From Candidatus Polarisedimenticolaceae bacterium (GTDB lineage Bacteria; Acidobacteriota; Polarisedimenticolia; Polarisedimenticolales; DASRJG01), in NCBI GenBank assembly GCA_036275915.1, contig DASUCV010000009.1, positions 349,198 to 413,197 on the forward strand: a DNA stretch of 64,000 nt, written 5' to 3'. The stretch's first letter is position 1. The number at the start of each line of letters is the position of its first letter. The notes below the pieces were generated by a model. It had not been told where the DNA came from and ran no database searches. It worked only from the letters and a program-made list of their open reading frames with translations. The position numbers and the translations under genes were made by a program. Positions 1 through 14,429 of the stretch are shown here, piece after piece.

Positions 1-576
1 ATCGTCGCCGAAGAGGAGGTGCCGGGACTGGTAGCCGGCGATCGACAAGACGTCGTCGTTGCGGCGCCCGATGCGCTGCCGGCCCTGGCGCTTCGCGAGG
101 TCGAGACGATCCTGCGCGAACGCGGGCTGCGTCAGCACCTGCATCATCAGGTCGAGGCCTTCGCTGAGATCCTTATCGAGCACCGTGAGCGACACGTTGC
201 AGCTCGTGTCGGTGCACGCGCTCGTCAGCGTCGCGGCCAGCGACTCGAGCCGGTCCTCGAGCTGCGAGGCGTCGAGCTTCGCCGTGCCGCCCTGCGCGAG
301 CTGCGCGCCGTAGATGGCGGCGAGCCCTTCCTTCCCCTTGGGGTCCATGTACGACCCGCCGCGCCATGAGACCGTGACGCGCACGAGCGGCGTTCCTTCC
401 TTGCCGTTCGGCGCGACGTAGACGGGGATGCCGTTCTTGAGCTTCGCCTTGTAATCCTTCACCCTCGGGGTGTCGAACTTGATCGGAGAGAAGCTCAGCT
501 TCTCGGGACGGTCGGGAATCTGCTGCGCGAGCGCGGCGGTCGCCACGAGGAGAACCGGAATCGCTTTGCGGATCAT
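1..576 (-). CDS. M16 family metallopeptidase-like protein, inactive-type partner (3' end outside window)
   Basis: Reading leftward from the ATG at 576 gives a protein with a Sec signal peptide (MIRKAIPVLLVATAALAQQ), then an M16-type N-terminal half: LKNGIPVYVAPN, VTVSWRGGSYMDPKGKEGLA and a substrate-chamber strand region. Where an active M16 peptidase has HxxEH there is IYGAQ, so the zinc ligands are missing. This is the usual state of the non-catalytic partner in two-gene M16 systems, where it supplies the second half of the clamshell chamber. The start overlaps the stop of the upstream catalytic gene by one base (TGATG), which suggests coupled translation and a heterodimer in the periplasm. 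The stop lies beyond the window edge; 192 codons are visible. Confidence 0.85.
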   Translation of the reverse strand, partial: MIRKAIPVLLVATAALAQQIPDRPEKLSFSPIKFDTPRVKDYKAKLKNGIPVYVAPNGKEGTPLVRVTVSWRGGSYMDPKGKEGLAAIYGAQLAQGGTAKLDASQLEDRLESLAATLTSACTDTSCNVSLTVLDKDLSEGLDLMMQVLTQPAFAQDRLDLAKRQGRQRIGRRNDDVLSIAGYQSRHLLFGDD

Positions 577-2201
577 CACTGGTTCTCCTTCTCGGTGGGG
601 GCCGGCGGGCGAGGCCCGCGCCGTCTCATGCCCTCGGGGGGTGCGCCGCCCTTCCGCGTCGTGATGAGCACGTTGCGTCCTTCCTTGACGAGGTACTCCT
701 TCGCCACGCGCTGCACGTCGTCCTTCGTGACCGCCTGCACGCGCGGGAGCGCGTCCTTGAAGTCTTGGACCGTTCCCACCGCGAGGAACTGCGCCAGAGT
801 CTCTCGGATGCCGGCGTTGGTCTCGAGCCGGTTGTAGTAACCGACGACCGTCGCGTTCTTGAAGTGCTCGAGCTCGTCGTCGGTGACGCCGTCCTTGATG
901 ATGCGATCGATCTCCGCCTGGAGCGGGGCCTCGAGCTCTTCGGGGCCCTTGCCGGGCACCGGCGTGACGTCGAACTCGAAGGTGCCGCCGAATTTCATTC
1001 CGCGCGAAGCGGCGGAGGCCCGCGTCGCGATCTTCTGGTCGAGCACGAGCGCCTTGTTGAGACGGCCGGAGGGCGGCCGCGCGCCGCCCGGGCCGCCGGG
1101 GCGCCCCTGGAACATCGCCGTGCCGCCGAGGATGCCGGCGAGCGCTTGTAGCGCGGGCGCGTCCTTGTGGACGGCGGGCACGGTCTTGAAGACGACCTGG
1201 TACGACGGAGTCGTGTCGACCTCGGCCAGCATGCGCTGTTCCGCCGGCTGCTTCGGCTCGAGCGTGATCACCTCGGGCACGCCCTTCGGGTTCGCGGGGA
1301 TACGCCCGAAGTACTTCTCGGCGAGCGCGGTCGCCGTGTCGGGGTTGAAGTCGCCGACGATCACCGCGGTGATGTTGTTCGGCGCGTAGTAGGTCGCGAA
1401 GAACTCGTTGGCCGTTTCCCGAGTGAACTGCGAGATGTCGCTCGGCCAGCCGATCGTCTCCCAGGTGTACGGGCTCGCCATCCAGGTCATCGCGTTGAAC
1501 GCCTCGTCGACGACACCGCCGGGGCGCGACTCGAGCGACTGGCGGCGCTCCTCGAAGATGACGTCGCGCTCGCTGTAGAACTCGCGGAAGACGGGGTTCG
1601 CCAGCCGGTCGGACTCGATCCACATCCAGAGCTCGAGCTTGTTCGACGGTAGGCCGACGATGTAGAAGGTGCGGTCCTCGTTCGTCGACGCGTTCAGGCC
1701 CGTGCCGCCGGCCTGCGTGTAGATCTTGTCCATCTCGTCCTTGACGATCAGCTCGCGCTGCTCCTTCACGAGGCGGTCGAACTCGTCGAGGGCTTCCTGG
1801 AGTTTCGGCGTGCGCGCCTTGGGGTCCATCATGTCGGCGATCTCGCCGCGGCGCTGCTTCTCGCGAAGGATCGACAGCTCCCCGCGGATCGTCGCCTGGA
1901 CCGCATCCTGGCGGTCGTTCAGCTCCGCGTCGCGCTTCGCGTCCTTCGTGCCGATCGTCTTCGTGCCCTTGAACATCATGTGCTCGAACATGTGCGCCAT
2001 GCCGGTGATCCCCGGCCGCTCATTGGCGCTTCCCACGCGCGCCATCCAGCCGAACGAGATCGTCGGCTGGTCGTGACGCTCCACCATGACGAGACGCATC
2101 CCGTTCTTGAGCGTCCGCTCGACGATGGGAACGTCCTGGGCCATTACCGGCGCCGCCGCGAGCAGCAGTGTGCCGAGCGCGATCCCTCGATGCACGATCA
2201 T
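576..2201 (-). CDS. M16 family zinc metallopeptidase (catalytic subunit), secreted
   Basis: 541 residues. A signal peptide (residues 1-22, ending VMAQ) is followed by the M16 N-terminal domain with the inverted zinc motif HMFEH (H70, E73, H74). An unusual charged insertion of about 60 residues lies just after it (around 85-155), then GLNASTNEDRTFY and the C-terminal inactive-like half (around 300-530). The chosen ATG has GGAGG 8 bases upstream. A longer in-frame start at 2255 would put 18 residues before the signal peptide and lacks a ribosome site. A TAGAAT box at about 2237-2242 could be its -10. It is co-transcribed with the inactive-type partner downstream. Expected role: periplasmic degradation or processing of peptides; substrate unknown. 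Confidence 0.92.
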   Translation of the reverse strand: MIVHRGIALGTLLLAAAPVMAQDVPIVERTLKNGMRLVMVERHDQPTISFGWMARVGSANERPGITGMAHMFEHMMFKGTKTIGTKDAKRDAELNDRQDAVQATIRGELSILREKQRRGEIADMMDPKARTPKLQEALDEFDRLVKEQRELIVKDEMDKIYTQAGGTGLNASTNEDRTFYIVGLPSNKLELWMWIESDRLANPVFREFYSERDVIFEERRQSLESRPGGVVDEAFNAMTWMASPYTWETIGWPSDISQFTRETANEFFATYYAPNNITAVIVGDFNPDTATALAEKYFGRIPANPKGVPEVITLEPKQPAEQRMLAEVDTTPSYQVVFKTVPAVHKDAPALQALAGILGGTAMFQGRPGGPGGARPPSGRLNKALVLDQKIATRASAASRGMKFGGTFEFDVTPVPGKGPEELEAPLQAEIDRIIKDGVTDDELEHFKNATVVGYYNRLETNAGIRETLAQFLAVGTVQDFKDALPRVQAVTKDDVQRVAKEYLVKEGRNVLITTRKGGAPPEGMRRRGPRPPAPTEKENQ

Positions 2202-2411
2202 GATTCCTCCTCGGACTGTCTCTGAAGAGGGGATTCTAAGCGGACGGAGACGCAACGGAGCGACGATTTCGGACTAAACCATTTACGTCCGCCGGGAGTC
2301 GAATGCGGAGCTTACGGCCGCCACCAACGCGACCTCGTCGAGAGGCTCAGCAGCGCCCTCGCCTGAATTCGGCGTACGATTCGCCCAACGATCCGAACGG
2401 GGAGGGACATC

Positions 2412-3812
2412 ATGCGACCCACGACACGCCTTGCGTTCGCTTTCGCCGTCGTCTGCGGACTCCTGTTGGCGCCCGCCGCGCGCGCAGCGGTTCAACAAGT
2501 TTGGATTTCCCAGGTCGACCCGGGACCGACGACTCCCCCCAGCGACGACACCGGGGAGCGCATTGCGATCGACGGCGTCGGGAATGTCCTCATCGCCGGG
2601 CGCGCGGGCCGCGTCCCCGAGACCGCGCGCGTTCTCGTCGCGAAGCTGAGCGCGAACGGGGCGCTGCAATGGCAGCGACCCATCGACGCGACCGCCCCCG
2701 CGATCTTTGACGGCCCATTGTTTCTCGGGCTCGACGGCACGGGGAACGTTCTTCTGGCGTGGCAGGAGTCGATCCACAGCGGTGGGGTGGAGATCGACGC
2801 GCCGATCCGCCTGGCCAAGATTGGCGGCGACGGCAGCGACATCTGGAGGACGACGTACAACCCCTCGGATTTCGTCACACTCGGTGATTTCGCGGTGACC
2901 GCGGACGGTGGACTCGTGATCGTCGGCACCTCGGCCGGGACCACGGGAAACGACGGCCTCGCGCTCACGGTCAAGATCGGATCGAGCGGCGCCGTTCAAT
3001 GGGAGGACCGCTTCTCGACGGCGCATGAATTGGCAGCGGCGACGGCCGTCGCGATCGATCCGTCGTCTGGCGCTGTCGTCGTCGGCGGCTCGTCGGCCCC
3101 CTCGGGCTCCGAGTCGAAGACGCTCTTCATCCAATACGACGCTACCGGTCACCGCCAGTGGTCGAAGCGGATCGCGTCGGATCGGATCCTGAACTTCGAG
3201 GAGGTCTTCGACATCGCCGTCACCCCGTCGGGGAACATCCTGGCGAGCGGACGTCGAACGGCGTTCGGTGGGCCGTTCCATAGCCAGGGGCTCCTGTACG
3301 AGCTCCGGGGCACGAACGGGAAGCTGGATTGGTCGCGATTCTCGGCTCCGTCCACGAACGACGTCGAGTTCGATCTCGTTCGCACCGACTCCACGGGGAA
3401 CGCCATCGTTGCGGGGTCGAGTAATGATTCGCCGAACAGCACCTCGGACCGCCTCGTCGCGAGGTTCCTCGCCGATGGGACGCCGGTGTGGTCGCAGATC
3501 CTCGACCTCCGCCCGGTGGACGTGATCTCCGGGCTCGCCCTCGACGCGGCCGGGAACGCCTTCACGACCGGGTATTCGACCGACTTCAATCTCGCGGATC
3601 CCACCGTGTGGGTCACCAGCCGTTTCGACGCCGCAACGGGGCACGCGTGGGACGTCACCCTCGACGTCGCTACCTACTACGACTGGGACAAGGGACTCGA
3701 CGTCGCCCTGACGCCGGCGGGAGAGATCGTCGTCACGGGCCGGACGCTGAATACCGTCTCGCCGTCGACGTTTTCGGGAGACGCGACGACGATCAAGTAC
3801 GCGGAGCAGTGA
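2412..3812 (+). CDS. secreted SBBP-type beta-propeller repeat protein
   Basis: 466 residues with a clear signal peptide (1-25, ending PAARA). The mature part is made of repeated blades of about 50 residues marked by D-x-x-GN-x-hydrophobic-G motifs (DGTGNVLLAW, DSTGNAIVAGSSN, DAAGNAFTTGYST), typical of the SBBP/beta-propeller family of exported proteins. A strong ribosome site (GGGAGGG) precedes the ATG. There is no obvious membrane anchor or sorting tail, so it is probably released or surface-loose. Its stop abuts the stop of the opposing methyltransferase gene (TGATCA junction). Function cannot be told from sequence; propellers of this kind usually bind ligands or partners rather than catalyse. 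Confidence 0.85.
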   Translation: MRPTTRLAFAFAVVCGLLLAPAARAAVQQVWISQVDPGPTTPPSDDTGERIAIDGVGNVLIAGRAGRVPETARVLVAKLSANGALQWQRPIDATAPAIFDGPLFLGLDGTGNVLLAWQESIHSGGVEIDAPIRLAKIGGDGSDIWRTTYNPSDFVTLGDFAVTADGGLVIVGTSAGTTGNDGLALTVKIGSSGAVQWEDRFSTAHELAAATAVAIDPSSGAVVVGGSSAPSGSESKTLFIQYDATGHRQWSKRIASDRILNFEEVFDIAVTPSGNILASGRRTAFGGPFHSQGLLYELRGTNGKLDWSRFSAPSTNDVEFDLVRTDSTGNAIVAGSSNDSPNSTSDRLVARFLADGTPVWSQILDLRPVDVISGLALDAAGNAFTTGYSTDFNLADPTVWVTSRFDAATGHAWDVTLDVATYYDWDKGLDVALTPAGEIVVTGRTLNTVSPSTFSGDATTIKYAEQ

Positions 3813-4640
3813 TCAAGCTTTGACGGCGATGATGTCGACCATCGGCGGCGAGACGAAGTAGGCGCTCGGGTCGCTCCCGTACGCCTTCCAGTCGGCGACG
3901 AGGGCGTCGTGCTCGGCCTTCGTCAGGCGGCCTTCCTCGACGAGCTTCGGCGCGTAGGTCTCGATGAAGATCGTCGGCCAAGTCCAGAGCGGCGAGCCCG
4001 GGCGCGCGACGCGATGGAGCGGCGCGATCTCCGTGACCTTCATGCCGTGCTTGGCGAGGAGCGACGGGAGACGCATGCCGATCTCGGTGTCACCGCCGTG
4101 GCCGCGCCACGCTTCCGCGACGACCGTGACGAACCGGCGGAACGCCTTGCTCGGCGGCGCGAGCAGGATCCCCTCGTAGTGGAGGTAGTCCTGGCTCGTG
4201 AAGACGCCGCCGGGCTTGAGCGCCTTCGCCACGCCTCGCACGACGGCTTCGGGATCTTTGACGAAGCAGAGCACCCAGCGTTGGTAGGCGGCGTCGAGAC
4301 TCTCGGGCTCGAGGTCGAGCTTCTGGACGTCCCCCACCCTCGCGTCGATCGTGCCGTTGGCGAGGAGGACCTGGCGGTGCTTCAGATACTCGATGTAGCG
4401 CGCCGACTCGTCGACGGCGATCACCTTGCCCTTGGGCGTGACGACGCCGGCGAGATCGAAGCTCGTGTATCCGGGGCCGCTGCCGAGGTCGAGCACCGTG
4501 TGGCCGGCCCTGATGCCGGCGCGCTCCCACAGCGCGAAGGCGGCGCCGCTCCACATGCGGTGCTGCAGTCCGAGACGCACCAATTCGGCGTCGTTCGTGC
4601 CGAGGGCGTATTCCTTGGTTCCTGTGTCGCTCACGTTCAC
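3813..4640 (-). CDS. class I SAM-dependent methyltransferase
   Basis: 275 residues, cytoplasmic. Motif I (VLDLGSGPGYTS, about 49-60) and an acidic residue ending strand 2 (VIAVDES) bind S-adenosylmethionine. RVGDVQKLDLEPESLDAAY is motif II/III-like and VAKALKPGGVF is the post-III motif of the UbiE/Methyltransf_11 group. The C-terminal 100 residues are variable and presumably define the acceptor, which I cannot name. It lies 16 bases behind the MDR oxidoreductase gene on the same strand, so the two are probably one transcript. Confidence 0.87.
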   Translation of the reverse strand: MNVSDTGTKEYALGTNDAELVRLGLQHRMWSGAAFALWERAGIRAGHTVLDLGSGPGYTSFDLAGVVTPKGKVIAVDESARYIEYLKHRQVLLANGTIDARVGDVQKLDLEPESLDAAYQRWVLCFVKDPEAVVRGVAKALKPGGVFTSQDYLHYEGILLAPPSKAFRRFVTVVAEAWRGHGGDTEIGMRLPSLLAKHGMKVTEIAPLHRVARPGSPLWTWPTIFIETYAPKLVEEGRLTKAEHDALVADWKAYGSDPSAYFVSPPMVDIIAVKA

Positions 4641-4656
4641 CTCGCGGGCCCGTATC

Positions 4657-5586
4657 CTAACCGCCGATCGTGACGATCACGTTTCCCTTCTTGTGTCCCA
4701 GCTCGACGTAGCGGTGCGCGTCGGCGATCTGCTCGAGCGGGTAACGGCGGTCGATGACCGGCTTCAGCCGCCCCGATTCCACGAGAACCTTGAGCCGCTC
4801 GATGTCGTCGCGGCGGGGCCAGGTCAGTCCGTCGTCGACCGAGACGACTCGTCCTCCGATGGTCAGCGCCTTCCGGCACGCCTCCTTCAGCGCGGACGTC
4901 TTCTTCCGCCCGGCGGCGTCGAAGACGACGTCGAAGCGTCTGCTCCCGGGTGATTCCTCCCTCGCATAGTCGATCACCTCGTCGGCGCCGAGCGATCGCA
5001 CGAGATCGAGGTTCGCCGTGCTGCAGACCGCCGTGACGTGGGCGCCGAGCCCCTTCGCGAGCTGCACCGCGGTCGTTCCGTTGGCTCCCGACGCCCCGTA
5101 GACGAGCACGCGATCGCCCTTGCGGATGTCGGCCTTCGCCAGGAAGTGTCCCGCGAGCAAGCCGGCGTAGGGAATGGCGGCGGCCTCGTCGTGCGACAGA
5201 TTCGACGGGGCGAGAGCGAGGAGGCGCGTCTTCTCGGCGAGGCGGATGCGCTCGGCGCAGCAGCTCATGCGCATGAGCGTGAACGCCCAGACGCGGTCTC
5301 CAGCGCGGAAGCGCGTGACGTTCTTGCCGGCCGTCTCGATCTCGCCTGCGAGCACCGCGCCCGGGATCGCGCGACGCGGCTTCGTGAAGCCCACGAAGAG
5401 CCGGAGCATCGCGCGCGCCGGCAGCGGTGAGGCGGGAATTCCGCTCCGGATGAAGCAGTCGCTCGGCGTGACGGCCGTCGCCCGGATGCGGATCACGACG
5501 TCGCTGCCGCGCGGGACGGGATCGGCGAGGTCTCGGATCTGCAAGACCTCGGGAGGCCCGTACCGTGTGCAGACGACGGCTTTCAT
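4657..5586 (-). CDS. zinc-independent MDR oxidoreductase (quinone oxidoreductase-like)
   Basis: 309 residues, medium-chain dehydrogenase/reductase fold. The N-terminal GroES-like half starts MKAVVCTRYGPPEVLQI and carries RIRATAVTPSDCFIRSG. The NAD(P)-binding Rossmann motif is VYGASGANGTTAVQLAK (about 150-166), followed by DVVFDAAGRKKTS and a C-terminal GRLKPVIDRRYPLEQIADAH block. The catalytic zinc ligands of alcohol dehydrogenases are absent, so it belongs with quinone oxidoreductase/enoyl reductase types that use NADPH. The start ATG at 5586 faces the TPR gene divergently (76 bases apart). It probably forms an operon with the following methyltransferase. Substrate unknown. Confidence 0.9.
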   Translation of the reverse strand: MKAVVCTRYGPPEVLQIRDLADPVPRGSDVVIRIRATAVTPSDCFIRSGIPASPLPARAMLRLFVGFTKPRRAIPGAVLAGEIETAGKNVTRFRAGDRVWAFTLMRMSCCAERIRLAEKTRLLALAPSNLSHDEAAAIPYAGLLAGHFLAKADIRKGDRVLVYGASGANGTTAVQLAKGLGAHVTAVCSTANLDLVRSLGADEVIDYAREESPGSRRFDVVFDAAGRKKTSALKEACRKALTIGGRVVSVDDGLTWPRRDDIERLKVLVESGRLKPVIDRRYPLEQIADAHRYVELGHKKGNVIVTIGG

Positions 5587-5650
5587 CGGTCGTGCTTACG
5601 AGCGAGCGAAGCTTTCAGTTCTGGAATTGCGCAGAAGGCTGTGCGGGGCG

Positions 5651-5656
5651 TAGCCT
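5651..5656 (+). promoter_or_regulatory. putative -10 box (TAGCCT) of a leaderless transcript
   Basis: TAGCCT ends 6 bases before the ATG at 5663 and no Shine-Dalgarno sequence lies between them. A start site 6-7 bases downstream of the box would fall on the ATG itself. Part of a recurring TANNNT-6/7-start pattern in this window. Confidence 0.4.
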
Positions 5657-5662
5657 TCGGCC

Positions 5663-7342
5663 ATGCTCCGGATCGTCGCCGCAACTGCCGTCTCCTTCGT
5701 GCTCGTCGCACCTTCGTGGGCCGGGACGCCGTCTCTGGGCGACATGAGCAAGGTGGGCACCGTCGACTTCCCGACGTCGTGCAACGCGAAGGCGCAGCCG
5801 GATTTCATCCGCGGCGTCGCGCTGCTCCACTCGTTCTTCTATGAAGAAGCGCGACGGCTCTTCAGTGAAGCGGCCGCGAAGGACTCCGGCTGCGCGATGG
5901 CGCAGTGGGGCATCGCGATGTCGTACTACCACCCGATCTGGGCGCCGCCGACGGCGAAGGACCTCGAAGCGGGGCTGGCGGCCGTCGAGAAGGCGGAGGC
6001 GGTCGCGAAGGTGACCCCGCGCGAGCACGACTACATTGCGTCGACCGCGGCGTTCTATCGCGCGGCCAAGGACAACGCCTCGGGCCCGCCCGGGATGAGC
6101 TGCCACGGGCCGACCGACAACGCGTCGCGCCGCGCGTCGTTCTCGGCGTCGCTCCTGAGCTTGCACGAGAAGTACCCCGACGACGTCGAGGCCGCGGCGT
6201 TCTACGCGCTCTCCCTCATCAAGGCGAGCCCGACGCCGGCGGACATCCCGACGCAGCTCGAAGCGGCCGGCATCCTGGAGGCGCTCTGGAAGACGCATCC
6301 CAATCATCCGGGGCTCGTGCACTACCTGATCCACGCCTACGACTATCCGACGCTGGCGTCGAAGGGGCTCGCCGCGGCGGACTACTACGCGAGCATCGCG
6401 CCGCAGGTCCCGCACGCGCTCCATATGCCGTCGCACATCTACACGCGCCTCGGGATGTGGTCGAAGTCGATCGAGGCGAACCTGGCGTCGGCCGACGCCG
6501 CGCGCGAGTACGCGGCGAAGTACCACCCCGGCGCGGCGAACTACAACGAGCTGCACGCGCTCGACTACCTGGCTTACGGTTACCTGCAGACCGCGCAGGA
6601 TACGAAGGCGCGCGAGGTCGCCGCGCGCGTCGCGGCGATCCCGAGGACTTACCCCGAGGTCGATTTCGCCGTGGCCTACTCGGCCGGCGCCGTCCCCGCG
6701 CGTCTGGCGCTCGAGCGGCAAGCGTGGTCCGAGGCGGCGACGCTCCCACCGCCGAACCCGAAGCTGGTCGAGAAGTTCCCGTTCGATGCGGCGCACGTCG
6801 AGTACGCCCACGCGCTCGGACGCGTGCGCACGAAGGATCTCGACGGCGCGCGCCGCGCGCTCACGCGCATGCAGGAGCTGCACGACGCGAGCACCGACCC
6901 CGCGGCGGCGTATTTCCGCCGGCAGCTCGAGCTGCAGCAGCTCGCCGTGAAGGGCTGGCTCGCGTGGGGCGAGGGAAGAACCGACGAGGCGATCGCGTTC
7001 CTCCGCTACGCCGCCGACGAAGAGGATGCGCTCGGCAAGCACCCGGTGAGCCCGGGAGCGATCCTGCCGGTGCGCGAGCTGCTCGGCGATCTCTACCTGG
7101 AGATCGACCGGCCGGTCGACGCGCTCGTGGCCTACGAGCAATCGCTCATGCTCAATCCCGAGCGCTACCGTGCGATCGCCGGAGCGGCGCGTGCGTCCGA
7201 GCGCGCGGGGAAGGCCGACAAGGCGCGCGACTACTACACGCGGCTTCTCGAACTGGCGAAGCCGGGCGACGGGACGCGGCCCGAGATCGCGCAGGCGCGG
7301 GCGTACCTCGAGGGCGCTGCGACACCGATCGCCGGACGGTAG
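5663..7342 (+). CDS. secreted TPR-repeat protein
   Basis: 559 residues. A signal peptide (1-20, ending PSWAG) is followed by a Cys-containing segment (TSCNAKAQPDF) and then alpha-helical TPR-like repeats along the whole length: GVALLHSFFYEEARRLFSEA near the start, ALVAYEQSLMLNPERYRAIA and RAGKADKARDYYTRLLELAK near the end. No catalytic motif and no heme motif are visible. Proteins of this build are common and mostly uncharacterised in acidobacterial genomes; they are likely periplasmic scaffolds. It is divergent from the MDR gene and convergent with the cupin gene, whose stop is four bases away. Confidence 0.85.
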   Translation: MLRIVAATAVSFVLVAPSWAGTPSLGDMSKVGTVDFPTSCNAKAQPDFIRGVALLHSFFYEEARRLFSEAAAKDSGCAMAQWGIAMSYYHPIWAPPTAKDLEAGLAAVEKAEAVAKVTPREHDYIASTAAFYRAAKDNASGPPGMSCHGPTDNASRRASFSASLLSLHEKYPDDVEAAAFYALSLIKASPTPADIPTQLEAAGILEALWKTHPNHPGLVHYLIHAYDYPTLASKGLAAADYYASIAPQVPHALHMPSHIYTRLGMWSKSIEANLASADAAREYAAKYHPGAANYNELHALDYLAYGYLQTAQDTKAREVAARVAAIPRTYPEVDFAVAYSAGAVPARLALERQAWSEAATLPPPNPKLVEKFPFDAAHVEYAHALGRVRTKDLDGARRALTRMQELHDASTDPAAAYFRRQLELQQLAVKGWLAWGEGRTDEAIAFLRYAADEEDALGKHPVSPGAILPVRELLGDLYLEIDRPVDALVAYEQSLMLNPERYRAIAGAARASERAGKADKARDYYTRLLELAKPGDGTRPEIAQARAYLEGAATPIAGR

Positions 7343-7346
7343 CCCG

Positions 7347-7844
7347 TCACTTCACCGGCCAGCGCGGCGGCGGCGACGGTGCGCGCGGCGGCGTGTCGGA
7401 GTACGCGACCGCCGGCTCCTCCGTCGGCTCCGGCGCTTCGGCGCCGTAGCGGCGCGCAAGATCGCTCGCGGGATAGAAGAGCGCCGGCTCCGGGTCCTGG
7501 CGGTGGCCGATGAAGAGGACCGCGGCGGGCTCGTCCATGCCGACGACGACGTGAGAGACGCCGGCGGGGAAGTGGACGAAGTCCCACGTCTCGAGGAGCC
7601 GTTCTTCTCCGTTCGCGAGAAGGCGGCAGCGCCCCGAGAGGACGAGGAGATCCTCCTGGGCTTCCTCGCGGTGATAGCGGCAGTTCGGCTTCCCCGGCTC
7701 GAGCACGTAAACGTGGATGCCGACCTGCGGGAACGGATCGCCGGGTCTCTCGAAAGAACCCTTCGGCCCGAAGAAGTCACCGCGGCGCGTCCATCGCGCG
7801 TCCTTCACGTTGACGACGAACCAGCCGTCGCGCTCCTTGATCAT
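7347..7844 (-). CDS. cupin-domain protein
   Basis: 165 residues. The first cupin motif is HREEAQEDLLVLSGRCRL (about 57-74), with His and Glu metal ligands. The second is DFVHFPAGVSHVVVG, carrying the last His. Both lie in a single small beta-barrel, so this is a monocupin. The C-terminus is a Pro-rich tail (TPPRAPSPPPRWPVK). It is probably a metal-binding cytosolic enzyme or sensor; the ligand cannot be inferred. The ATG lies 7 bases after a TAGAAT box with no ribosome site, suggesting leaderless translation. The L,D-transpeptidase-like gene stops only 10 bases upstream on the same strand. Confidence 0.82.
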   Translation of the reverse strand: MIKERDGWFVVNVKDARWTRRGDFFGPKGSFERPGDPFPQVGIHVYVLEPGKPNCRYHREEAQEDLLVLSGRCRLLANGEERLLETWDFVHFPAGVSHVVVGMDEPAAVLFIGHRQDPEPALFYPASDLARRYGAEAPEPTEEPAVAYSDTPPRAPSPPPRWPVK

Positions 7845-7851
7845 GCGGGGG

Positions 7852-7857
7852 ATTCTA
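7852..7857 (-). promoter_or_regulatory. putative -10 box (TAGAAT) of a leaderless transcript
   Basis: On the minus strand TAGAAT is followed by 7 C-rich bases and the cupin ATG (7844). There is no ribosome binding site in between. Confidence 0.45.
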
Positions 7858-8478
7858 GCGCGCGACGGCCACCGAAGGATGCCACGCGTAGAGCACGCTG
7901 CCGTCCTTGATGCGGTCGATGAGCGCGTGCGCGATCTCGAGGCGAATCGCTGGGCAGCCGAAGCTGCGCCCCAGGCGGCCGAGGATCTTCACGGAGGCGT
8001 CGCTGACGTAGGCGGCGCCGTGCATCACGATCGCGCGGGCCTCGGCCCGGTCGTTGACGAGCGGCTCGGTGCCGCGGAGGCGCAACGAGTAGCCGTTGTC
8101 GCCCGTATACGTGCCTTCGGTGACGAACGCGCCGAGCGAGCTCATGAGGCTTCCGTCGGCGTTCGAGAACGACGTCGCGACGTCGTCGCCGGAGTTCTTG
8201 CCGTGCGCGACGCGCTCGCTGTAGAGCAGGCGCCCCTCCGCGAGGTCGAACACGAAGAGGCGCTTCGCCGTCGAGGGGAGCGCATAGTCGATGACGCTCA
8301 GGACCGGGCGCTTCGCGGCGCCCTCCTCGCTCAGGCAATCGTACGATGCGAGCGCCGCATGGAGGGCGTCGGCGTGAAGCTCCGGAGCCTGCTGGAGCAT
8401 CGCGCTCTCGCGGTCGGCGGCGCGTACCGTCCCGCACAGGACCGCAAGGGCGAGGAGGATCCCCACACGCTTCTTCAT
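7855..8478 (-). CDS. YkuD_2-family L,D-transpeptidase-like protein, secreted
   Basis: 207 residues with a signal peptide (1-20, ending VRA). The body matches the murein L,D-transpeptidase catalytic domain family (YkuD_2): RLFVFDLAEGRLLYSERVAHG, then an IVMHGAAYVSD histidine motif, and the catalytic SFGCPAIRLE motif with the Cys nucleophile near residue 175. Such enzymes act on peptidoglycan stem peptides in the periplasm, though many members of this subgroup have no proven activity. The start has only a weak ribosome site and a TACCAT box 9 bases upstream. Confidence 0.85.
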   Translation of the reverse strand: MKKRVGILLALAVLCGTVRAADRESAMLQQAPELHADALHAALASYDCLSEEGAAKRPVLSVIDYALPSTAKRLFVFDLAEGRLLYSERVAHGKNSGDDVATSFSNADGSLMSSLGAFVTEGTYTGDNGYSLRLRGTEPLVNDRAEARAIVMHGAAYVSDASVKILGRLGRSFGCPAIRLEIAHALIDRIKDGSVLYAWHPSVAVAR

Positions 8479-8560
8479 CCCGGTTCAATGGTAGGCCGCG
8501 AGCGCGCCCGCGTCACGCTTTCCGGAGACTTTCGAAACCGTAAATGTCGGGCGCCCGGGG

Positions 8561-8627
8561 AAAAAGGTCCGGCCCCGGAACCGTTCGCCTTGGAGGGGGG
8601 GTAGGGTGGCGAACGATCCCGGGGCCG
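8561..8627 (-). terminator. rho-independent terminator of the giant repeat-protein gene
   Basis: Just beyond the stop at 8642, arms 8608-8627 and 8570-8589 pair as 9 bp (CGGCCCCGG/CCGGGGCCG), a 3-base internal mismatch, then 8 bp (CGTTCGCC/GGCGAACG) around an 18-base loop. On the minus strand they are followed by a run of five T (8565-8561). Confidence 0.75.
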
Positions 8628-8641
8628 TTGCGTGTGGGCCC

Positions 8642-14170
<5,529 letters not shown>

Positions 14171-14173
14171 CGT

Positions 14174-14210
14174 CCGTACCTCCCACATCGCAATGCGAGC
14201 GGAGGTACGG
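14174..14210 (-). promoter_or_regulatory. leader hairpin that would sequester the ribosome binding site
   Basis: Arms CCGTACCTCC (14174-14183) and GGAGGTACGG (14201-14210) are perfect 10-bp complements around a 17-base loop. In the minus-strand mRNA the second arm contains the GGAGG that serves the ATG at 14170, so folding would block initiation. The loop also contains the alternative ATG at 14188. Confidence 0.6.
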
Positions 14211-14429
14211 CGGTTCGAGGGCCGAACAATGGTAATGATGGTAACCGTAGGTGTTCACTCATGTTCATTTGATTGCTGTAGAGTCCATATTGGCCGGCGC
14301 TCTCGAGTGCAACGAGAGGGCGGTTCCCGCGTCGCCGCGCCCAAGAACGAAACCGTCGACGAGCCGCTCAGCAGCCGACAGCGCCGAGGATCGCGACCGC
14401 GGCGCTTCGATGCCGCCGGTCGAGAAAGG